Shown: positions 32,545 through 39,309 of the stretch, one piece after another
Layout: every line of letters starts with the position of its first letter
How positions within the stretch are numbered: position 1 is the first letter of the stretch
Assembly (NCBI RefSeq): GCF_051200875.1
Contig: NZ_CP195191.1
Span: 310,001 to 374,000, forward strand
Source of the DNA: Pseudotabrizicola sp051200875
GTDB taxonomy: Bacteria; Pseudomonadota; Alphaproteobacteria; Rhodobacterales; Rhodobacteraceae
Length of the DNA stretch: 64,000 bases
Reading direction: 5' to 3'
Notes under the pieces: model-generated
Database searches by the model: none
What the model was told of the DNA's origin: nothing
Seen by the model: the letters and a program-made list of their open reading frames with translations, nothing else
Position numbers and translations under genes: made by a program

Positions 32545-33429
32545 ATGACAGGCGCGACCACGCCCCCAAAACTGCCCCTGCTGCCCAATCCCCATGCCCC
32601 CGGACTGACCCGCGCCATCGCCGGAACAGACCAGACGGGGCAAGCGGTCACGATCTCGGTTGTCGAAGAGCGCCCCCTGACGATCTATCTGAATTCACAG
32701 GAAATTGTCACGGCGATGACGATTGGCGACTACCCTGAATTCCTTGCCGTCGGGTTCTTGCGAAATCAGGGAATGTTGCGTGACGACGACGTGATCACCC
32801 AAGTCGATTACGACGATGATCTGGAGGTTGCGGTCGTCCGAACCGTCCGCAAGACCAGCTATGAGGAGAAGGTCAAGAAAAAGACCCGAACCTCGGGTTG
32901 TGCGGTGGGAACCGTATTCGGCGACATGATGGAAGGGCTTGAAGGCCTGACCCTGCCAGATGCCACAGTGCGGACCAGCGATCTTTACGCCTTGGCCAAA
33001 GAGATCAACTCCTTGCCCTCGCTTTATCTGGAGGCGGGGGCGATCCACGGCTCGGTTCTCTGCCAAGACGGGCGCGTTTTGGTTTATATGGAGGATGTCG
33101 GTCGCCACAATGCCGTCGACAAGATCGCGGGGTGGATGTTCCTGCACGGCGTCTCTGGCGCGGATAAGATGCTTTATACAACCGGGCGCCTGACCTCTGA
33201 AATGGTGATCAAGACCGCGCAGATGGGCATTCCGGTTCTGGCCAGCCGCTCGGGCTTTACGGCTTGGGGTGTGGAACTGGCCCAGCAGGTCGACCTGACC
33301 CTGATTGGGCGGATGCGCGGCCAGCGCTATGTCTGCCTTGCGGGCGAAAAGCGATTGGTGCGCGACGCCACGCTCTCAGGTGAGGACGAAGATAGGCGCC
33401 ATCGGCGCAAAGGGGCGCAGGATGACTGA
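32545..33429 (+). CDS. fdhD: FdhD/FdsC sulfur-carrier protein for formate dehydrogenase
   Basis: A 294-residue FdhD-family protein. It carries sulfur to, or binds, the bis-MGD cofactor of formate dehydrogenase. Typical segments are ERPLTIYLN, GFLRNQGML, LYTTGRLTSEMV and MEDVGRHNAVDK. The usual paired cysteines (CxxC) are replaced by a single cysteine, C119 in TSGCAVGT, as I recall for FdsC-type members. ATG 32545 has an AGGAAAG ribosome site. It heads a plus-strand operon of fdhD, a small membrane protein, mobA, mobB and a moeA fusion. Confidence 0.93.
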   Translation: MTGATTPPKLPLLPNPHAPGLTRAIAGTDQTGQAVTISVVEERPLTIYLNSQEIVTAMTIGDYPEFLAVGFLRNQGMLRDDDVITQVDYDDDLEVAVVRTVRKTSYEEKVKKKTRTSGCAVGTVFGDMMEGLEGLTLPDATVRTSDLYALAKEINSLPSLYLEAGAIHGSVLCQDGRVLVYMEDVGRHNAVDKIAGWMFLHGVSGADKMLYTTGRLTSEMVIKTAQMGIPVLASRSGFTAWGVELAQQVDLTLIGRMRGQRYVCLAGEKRLVRDATLSGEDEDRRHRRKGAQDD

Positions 33430-33748
33430 CCGTGCCGAAACGGTGCTGTATCTGGCGCTTGGTGCAATAGGGCTTGTCTTGGTGATGTTCTGGCTGATGT
33501 GGTGGACCATGTCAGCTTGGGGAAAGGTGGTGGTCGAGATGGAAAAGACCCCTATGGCCGGGATGGTCCGTTCGCCTTTGAGCAGGGGGGTGGCGACGAA
33601 GTTCATGTTCAATCCACCGCGTCACGGGCTCAGCGAAGCGGCTGAGCGCGCAATCGCGCGATTCCGCAAGCGGGCTTGGACCGCCAATGTCGCGCAAATC
33701 CTTCTTGTGATCGCGGTCTTCGTGATCTTCCGAAAGGTGATCGGATGA
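33422..33748 (+). CDS. Small two-span membrane protein between fdhD and mobA
   Basis: A 108-residue protein with two hydrophobic segments, LYLALGAIGLVLVMFWLMWW near the N-terminus and VAQILLVIAVFVIF near the C-terminus, joined by a basic loop. It overlaps fdhD by 8 bases and mobA by 4, so it is clearly part of the operon. No family was recognised and no function can be given. Confidence 0.75.
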   Translation: MTDRAETVLYLALGAIGLVLVMFWLMWWTMSAWGKVVVEMEKTPMAGMVRSPLSRGVATKFMFNPPRHGLSEAAERAIARFRKRAWTANVAQILLVIAVFVIFRKVIG

Positions 33749-34353
33749 CGGTTGCAGGCGTGATCCTGGCCGGTGGGCTGGCCACGCGCATGGGGGGCGG
33801 CGATAAGGGGATGAAGGTGGTCGCTGGGCGCCGCCTGATCGACCATGTCATCGGCCGTTTGGCACCACAGGTCGAGGCGATGGCCATCAACGCCAATGGC
33901 GTTGCGTCGCGCTGGGCCGAGTTTGGCCTGCCCGTTTTGGCCGACAGCTTGCCCGAATATCCCGGCCCCTTAGCAGGCGTTTTGGCGGGTATGGACTGGG
34001 CGGCGGAAAACGGCTTTTCGGCAGTGATCTCGGTGGCAGCCGATACGCCGTTCTTCCCGCATGATCTGGTTCGTGGCCTTCAGGCCTCGGCCGGTCCGTC
34101 CGGCCTGTGTCTTGCCGCCAGCCCCGATGAAACCGGTCGCATTCAGCGACAGCCGACCTTTGGCCTTTGGCCCGTAGCCCTGCGCCACGATCTGCGTGCG
34201 GCTTTGCTGGATGGTTTGCGCAAGGTCGTGATCTGGACAGAGCGCCACAACGCCGGACAAGCGGTTTTTGCCGGTGAGGCGGATCCTTTCTTCAACGTCA
34301 ACACGCCCGAGGATTTGCAGCAGGCAGAGGACATTGCGAGGCTTTTGACATGA
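33745..34353 (+). CDS. mobA: Molybdenum cofactor guanylyltransferase MobA
   Basis: A 202-residue nucleotidyltransferase with the signature LAGGLATRMGGGDKG, the AADTPFF metal region and the C-terminal FFNVNTPEDL. It attaches GMP to the pterin, making the bis-MGD cofactor both formate dehydrogenases need. It is coupled to its neighbours by 4-base overlaps on both sides. Confidence 0.96.
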   Translation: MTVAGVILAGGLATRMGGGDKGMKVVAGRRLIDHVIGRLAPQVEAMAINANGVASRWAEFGLPVLADSLPEYPGPLAGVLAGMDWAAENGFSAVISVAADTPFFPHDLVRGLQASAGPSGLCLAASPDETGRIQRQPTFGLWPVALRHDLRAALLDGLRKVVIWTERHNAGQAVFAGEADPFFNVNTPEDLQQAEDIARLLT

Positions 34354-34844
34354 GGATCTATGGCGTCACCGGCTGGAAGAACACTGGAAAGACCGGCCTC
34401 ATGGAACGGTTGGTCACCGAAATCACGCGGCGCGGCCTGACTGTTTCCACCGTCAAGCACGCCCATCACGCAACTGATGTCGATCATCCAGGCCGCGACA
34501 GCTATCGCCACCGTCAAGCTGGGGCGCAGGAAGTGATCGTTGCCTCCCCGGTCCGCTGGGCGGTGATGCACGAATTGCGGGGCGCGCCAGAGCCGTCATT
34601 GCAAGACCTGCTCGCCCATCTCGCCCCGGTCGACCTTGTGTTGATCGAAGGCTACAAAACCGCCGCGCATCCAAAGGTCGAATGTCACAGGGCCGAGGCA
34701 GGGCGCGACCTCTTGGCGCCAACCAACCCGACCATTCGCGCGGTTGCCTCTGACAGCCAGCATCAAGGCCTTTCCGTCCCGGTCCTCGATCTGAACGACA
34801 CGTCCGCCATTGCCGACTTCATCCTGCGCGAGGTTGGTCTGTGA
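34350..34844 (+). CDS. mobB: Molybdopterin-guanine dinucleotide adapter protein MobB
   Basis: A 164-residue GTP-binding protein with the P-loop GWKNTGKTGLMERL and the later VDLVLIEGYK. It assists MobA in MGD formation. The start overlaps the mobA stop and its own stop overlaps the moeA-fusion start, so cofactor genes are translated together. Confidence 0.95.
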   Translation: MRIYGVTGWKNTGKTGLMERLVTEITRRGLTVSTVKHAHHATDVDHPGRDSYRHRQAGAQEVIVASPVRWAVMHELRGAPEPSLQDLLAHLAPVDLVLIEGYKTAAHPKVECHRAEAGRDLLAPTNPTIRAVASDSQHQGLSVPVLDLNDTSAIADFILREVGL

Positions 34845-36976
34845 AATTCGACGATATCCTGATCCTTGATTGGTCGGCGGCCAAGGAACCAAAGCGCGGA
34901 AAGGATTCCGTCTGGATCGGTCATGCCGGGGCAGGGGCGACGGCCCCCGTCAACCCGGTCACACGCTCTGAAGCCATGGCGCTTTTGCGCGGGCGCATCG
35001 CAACGGCTCGGGCCGCAGGACGCCGGGTTCTTGTCGGCGCGGACTTTCCATTTGGTTACCCCAAAGGCTTTGCATGGTCCTTGACCGGACGGGAAGGGGC
35101 CTTGGCGCTTTGGTCATGGTTCGCCCGTGAAGTCGAAGATGCGGATAACAACGCCAACAACCGCTTTGAACTGGCCGCGCGGATCAACCGCTCGTTCCCG
35201 GGGCTGGGGCCATTCTGGGGTCGGCCTGCGGGGCTGGATCTGCCCGATCTTCCAGAAAAGGGCAGCCATCGCCACAGCGTGCCCTTTCCAGAACGCCGAC
35301 AGGTCGAAGCGCGCGAGCCCAAGGCGCAACCCGTGTGGAAACTATACACGACGGGCTCAGTCGGGTCGCAGGCCATGTTGGGCATTGCCCGTTTGGCCGC
35401 GCTGAAGGCCGAGTTGGGCGACGATTGCGCGGTTTGGCCGTTCGAGCCAACAGAACATGCGGGCGTGGTCTTGGCCGAGGTATGGCCGTCTTTGCTGGCA
35501 AGCGAAGTCAAGGCTTTGCAGGACCGGTATTCTTGCCAAGACGAAGCGCAGGTCGACCTTTTGGCCAAGGCGCTGACCAACCTGTCCTCCGAGGATCTGT
35601 CGGACCTGATGCAGCCCGAGGCCGATCAGGATATCTTGACCGAAGAGGGATGGATCCTGGGGGCAGGCCGCGCGGCTCTGTTACGGCAGGGCTTGGTCAA
35701 AGACCTGCCTGATCTGGTGCCGCCACGCTTGCGGAATGATTGCTTCGCCATGCCACAAGGCGTTGATTGGATGCCGGTCGATCTGGCGCTGGACCGCCTG
35801 AATGCGGCGCTCGCACCGGTCACAACAATCGAAACGGTTCAGATCGCCAAGGCCGGCGGCAGGGTGCTTGCCGCAGATGCCATCGCCCGCCGTGCCAACC
35901 CGCCACATGCCAATTCCGCGGTCGATGGCTATGGCTTTGCCCATTCCTCGTTGACGGGCGATGGGCCATTTACCCTGCCGCTGGCCGAAGGGCGGGCTGC
36001 GGCCGGCCAGCCCTTCGGCGGGCATGTCGCGCCGGGGCAGGCGATCCGCATCCTGACCGGGGCGATCCTGCCCGACGGTGTTGATACCGTCGTGCTTGAA
36101 GAAGACTGCGCGACAGATGGTGGTCGTGTGGCTTTCGACGGCCCGATGAAACCCCGCATCAACACCCGCAAGGCGGGCGAAGACATGGCGGAAGGACAAT
36201 TGGCCTTGGCTGCGGGGCATAGGCTTTCGGCACCTGACCTTGCCCTTCTTTCCGCCCTTGGTTTGGGGACGGTGCAAGTCTTTCGCCGTTTGCGGGTGGC
36301 GGTTCTTTCTACGGGGGACGAATTGGTTGCCGATCCGGGGGCCATTGCCGACCCGCATCAGATTTACGACGCCAACCGCCCGATGCTTTTGGAACTGGCG
36401 CGCCGCTGGGGCTATGACGCGGTAGATCTGGGCCATGTTGGCGATGACCCCAAAAAGATCAGCCAAAAACTAAATCAGGGCGCCCGTACGGCTGATGTCA
36501 TCCTGACCTCGGGCGGGGCGTCAGCAGGGGATGAAGACCATGTCAGCCGCCTTTTGCGCACCAAGGGCGACCTGACAAGCTGGCGGATAGCAATGAAACC
36601 CGGCCGCCCGCTGGCCTTGGCGCTTTGGCAAGGGGTGCCTGTTCTGGGCCTGCCCGGCAATCCGGTTGCGGCTTTCGTATGTGCGCTGATCTTTGGCAGG
36701 CCTGCGCTTGCACGCCTTGCCGGTGGCAGGTTCGACATGCCTAAGGGGTTCACCGTTCCCGCAGCCTTCTCGAAATCGAAAAAGGCGGGGCGGCGGGAAT
36801 ATCTGCGCGCCCGCCTTACCGGCGAAGGGACTGCCGAAGTTTTTCGGTCTGAAGGATCGGGCCGGATATCAGGCCTGTCTTGGGCCGATGGATTGGTGGA
36901 ACTGCCCGATCAGGCGGCCGAGATCATTCCCGGTTCCCCCGTGCGGTTCATCCCCTTCGGAAATTTCGGTCTCTGA
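34841..36976 (+). CDS. moeA: MoeA molybdotransferase fused to an N-terminal RNase H-like/DUF429-like domain
   Basis: A 711-residue fusion. Residues about 1-300 are a separate domain with ILDWSAAKEPKRGKDS and VGADFPFGYP, two acidic strand ends like RNase H-fold/DUF429 proteins. Residues about 305-710 are a full MoeA: NSAVDGYGF, the TSGGASAGDEDH metal-cofactor loop and LPGNPVAAFV. MoeA inserts molybdate (or tungstate) into adenylylated molybdopterin. MoeA alone is about 400 residues. The role of the extra domain is unknown. The stop lies 3 bases from the convergent tusA stop. Confidence 0.93.
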   Translation: MKFDDILILDWSAAKEPKRGKDSVWIGHAGAGATAPVNPVTRSEAMALLRGRIATARAAGRRVLVGADFPFGYPKGFAWSLTGREGALALWSWFAREVEDADNNANNRFELAARINRSFPGLGPFWGRPAGLDLPDLPEKGSHRHSVPFPERRQVEAREPKAQPVWKLYTTGSVGSQAMLGIARLAALKAELGDDCAVWPFEPTEHAGVVLAEVWPSLLASEVKALQDRYSCQDEAQVDLLAKALTNLSSEDLSDLMQPEADQDILTEEGWILGAGRAALLRQGLVKDLPDLVPPRLRNDCFAMPQGVDWMPVDLALDRLNAALAPVTTIETVQIAKAGGRVLAADAIARRANPPHANSAVDGYGFAHSSLTGDGPFTLPLAEGRAAAGQPFGGHVAPGQAIRILTGAILPDGVDTVVLEEDCATDGGRVAFDGPMKPRINTRKAGEDMAEGQLALAAGHRLSAPDLALLSALGLGTVQVFRRLRVAVLSTGDELVADPGAIADPHQIYDANRPMLLELARRWGYDAVDLGHVGDDPKKISQKLNQGARTADVILTSGGASAGDEDHVSRLLRTKGDLTSWRIAMKPGRPLALALWQGVPVLGLPGNPVAAFVCALIFGRPALARLAGGRFDMPKGFTVPAAFSKSKKAGRREYLRARLTGEGTAEVFRSEGSGRISGLSWADGLVELPDQAAEIIPGSPVRFIPFGNFGL

Positions 36977-36979
36977 CGC

Positions 36980-37219
36980 CTATTTGTGGCGGATCAGATA
37001 GGCGGTCGCCCCGTCTTCCTCGGTCGCGCCCACAAATTCATGGCCAGATTCGCGACAAAAATGCGGAACGTCGATCACCGCGGCAGGGTCTGTCGCCACC
37101 AGACGCAGCACCTGTCCGTTTCCCATAGTAGACAAGCGTTTCCGCGCTTTCAGCACGGGAAGCGGACAAAGCAGTCCGCGCGCGTCGATTTCAATATCCC
37201 AAGGGCTAGTGTCGTTCAT
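36980..37219 (-). CDS. tusA: TusA-family sulfurtransferase
   Basis: A 79-residue sulfur-carrier protein with the active-site motif LLCPLPVLKARKRL (CPxP type). It could pass sulfur to FdhD or to tRNA and cofactor sulfuration. It corresponds only to the last part of a long open frame reaching 39031 on this strand; the rest of that frame is antisense to fdsGB and is not a gene. ATG 37219 gives the normal TusA length. It is divergent from fdsGB. Confidence 0.9.
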   Translation of the reverse strand: MNDTSPWDIEIDARGLLCPLPVLKARKRLSTMGNGQVLRLVATDPAAVIDVPHFCRESGHEFVGATEEDGATAYLIRHK

Positions 37220-37342
37220 GGCGCAAGATGTAAGTGTATGGTCGCGATCTGTCCACCACCGACGTGACAGGCATGACAGGATCAGCGCGCATGCCACGGG
37301 GGAGAGCCTGGCACGCGGGCATTGAAGGGCGGGTTTGACGAC

Positions 37343-39025
37343 ATGACAGCAGATCAGAACGGCATCTGGAAATCGGGCCGTGGCAAGGGCCGGCGCACGC
37401 CAAAAGGACGGCAATTCGACGATGTCGCCTTGGCCGAGGTGCGGGCGCTGTTGGGCGACCGCCCGCGACGTCGCGATCTGCTGATCGAATTCCTGCATCT
37501 GATTCAGGACGAATACGGTCACCAATCCGCCGCTCATCTGCGGGCTTTGGCCGAAGAGATGCGGCTGTCGATGGCCGAAGTTTGGGAAGTGGCTACCTTC
37601 TACGCCCATTTCGATCCGCGCCGCGAGAACGAGGCTCCGCCACCAGACCTGACCATCCGAGTCTGCGACTCCCTTTCCTGCGAACTGGCCGGGTCCGAGG
37701 CGCTGATCAAGGCGCTGGAGGCAGGTCACGACCCCGCCCGCGTTCGCATCCTGCGCGCGCCCTGCATGGGCCGCTGCGACACCGCCCCCGTCGCAGAAGT
37801 GGGCCACCGCCATGTTGATCACGCGACGCCCGATCTGATTTCTGCCGTGGTCGCCTCTGGCGATTTCCACCCCGAAATGCCCGAATACGAAACTCTTGCC
37901 GCCTATCGCGCCAAAGGCGGCTATGATCGCCTCTTGGACCTGCGGGCCAATGGTGACTGGGAAAAGGTTCAAGACGAAGTTCTGGCGGCCGGTCTGCGCG
38001 GCCTTGGCGGGGCAGGCTTTCCGTCCGGCAAGAAATGGGGCTTTGTCCGCGCCAATGCCGGACCGCGCTATCTGGCCGTGAATGGCGACGAAGGAGAGCC
38101 CGGCACGTTCAAGGACCGCTACTACCTTGAACGCACGCCGCACCTGTTCCTCGAAGGCATGTTGATTGCCGCTTGGGCGGTCGAGGCGGAAACCTGCTTC
38201 ATCTACATGCGCGACGAATACCCGGCCATTCTGAAACTCCTGCGCAAGGAAATCGCCGCGCTGGAACAGGCGGGAATCGTCGCGCCCGGATATATCGACC
38301 TGCGCCGTGGCGCCGGGGCCTATATCTGCGGCGAAGAAAGCGCGATGATTGAATCGATCGAAGGCAAACGCGGCATTCCCCGTCTGCGTCCGCCTTTTGT
38401 GGCGCAGGTTGGCATCTTTGACCGCCCGACCTTGGTGCATAACGTCGAGACGCTGCTCTGGATCGCCCGCATCTGCCGTGAGGGCGCCTCTATTCTGAAC
38501 GCAACCGAAAAGAACGGGCGCAAGGGGCTTCGGTCCTATTCCGTTTCGGGCCGGGTGGCCAAGCCGGGTGTCTATCTGCTGCCTGCTGGCTCTACCATCA
38601 CAGACATCATCGCCGCCGCTGGTGGCATGGCGGCGGGCCATAGCTTCAAGGCCTACCAACCGGGCGGTCCGTCCTCGGGCTTGCTGCCCGCCTCGATGAA
38701 TGACATCCCACTCGACTTTGATACGCTCCAACCGCATGGCACCTTCATCGGTTCTGCCGCTGTCGTGGTTCTGTCCGACAAGGACCGCGCCCGCGACGCC
38801 GCGCTGAATATGCTGCGGTTCTTTGAATCCGAAAGCTGCGGCCAGTGCACCCCTTGCCGAGTAGGCTGTGAAAAGGCGGTCAAGCTGATGCAGGCCCCGA
38901 AATGGGACCGCGACTTGCTCGGCGATCTGTGCGGCGTGATGGCCGATGCCTCGATTTGTGGTCTGGGGCAGGCCGCCCCGAACCCGATCAAGCTGATGAT
39001 CAAGCATTTCCCGGAGGAAATCTGA
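37343..39025 (+). CDS. fdsB: NAD-linked formate dehydrogenase beta subunit, FdsG-FdsB fusion
   Basis: A 560-residue fusion of a NuoE-like domain (about 1-160) and a NuoF-like domain (about 165-560). The first holds a [2Fe-2S] site (CDSLSC and APCMGRC). The second has the FMN/NADH region GLRGLGGAGFPSGKKW, NGDEGEPGTFKDR, the GAGAYICGEESAM loop and a [4Fe-4S] site ESCGQCTPCRVGC. In Rhodobacter capsulatus these are separate FdsG and FdsB proteins; the fused form is the one in Methylorubrum FDH1, a tungsten enzyme (from memory). It reduces NAD with electrons from FdsA. ATG 37343 was chosen over the frame start at 37322. Confidence 0.92.
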   Translation: MTADQNGIWKSGRGKGRRTPKGRQFDDVALAEVRALLGDRPRRRDLLIEFLHLIQDEYGHQSAAHLRALAEEMRLSMAEVWEVATFYAHFDPRRENEAPPPDLTIRVCDSLSCELAGSEALIKALEAGHDPARVRILRAPCMGRCDTAPVAEVGHRHVDHATPDLISAVVASGDFHPEMPEYETLAAYRAKGGYDRLLDLRANGDWEKVQDEVLAAGLRGLGGAGFPSGKKWGFVRANAGPRYLAVNGDEGEPGTFKDRYYLERTPHLFLEGMLIAAWAVEAETCFIYMRDEYPAILKLLRKEIAALEQAGIVAPGYIDLRRGAGAYICGEESAMIESIEGKRGIPRLRPPFVAQVGIFDRPTLVHNVETLLWIARICREGASILNATEKNGRKGLRSYSVSGRVAKPGVYLLPAGSTITDIIAAAGGMAAGHSFKAYQPGGPSSGLLPASMNDIPLDFDTLQPHGTFIGSAAVVVLSDKDRARDAALNMLRFFESESCGQCTPCRVGCEKAVKLMQAPKWDRDLLGDLCGVMADASICGLGQAAPNPIKLMIKHFPEEI

Positions 39026-39309
39026 TGGCATTGGCTAAGCACAGCGTCCTGATCGACGACGAAAGGGTTGTGGTAAACCGTTTCGACTTTGCCCCCGGCG
39101 ATGAAACTGGGCAGCACACGCATGGCATGGCCTATGTCATTGTGCCGCTGACGGATGGCACCCTGCGGATCACCCATCCCGATGGCAGCGAAACCCAAAG
39201 CGCCCTGACCATGGGCGTTCCCTATTCGCGCCCGACGGGCGTTTCGCATAACGTGTTCAACGGCGGCTCCGCGCCCCTGACCTTTCTTGAGATCGAGTTG
39301 AAAAAATGA
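39025..39309 (+). CDS. Small cupin-domain protein inside the fds operon
   Basis: A 94-residue single-domain cupin. The first motif is DETGQHTHGMAYVIVPL, with the metal-binding histidine pair HTH, and later come SRPTGVSHNVFNGG and FLEIEL. It overlaps fdsGB by one base (TGATG) and fdsA by 4, so it is translated with both subunits. I do not know a cupin as a standard fds gene. It may be a metal-binding assembly factor or a small enzyme acting on a formate precursor; both are guesses. Confidence 0.85.
   Translation: MALAKHSVLIDDERVVVNRFDFAPGDETGQHTHGMAYVIVPLTDGTLRITHPDGSETQSALTMGVPYSRPTGVSHNVFNGGSAPLTFLEIELKK

Noticed and set aside
37220..39031. Long minus-strand open frame (683 codons with the tusA end)
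   Set aside because: It is antisense to the clearly functional fdsGB gene; only its last 79 codons (36980-37219) match a family, TusA.
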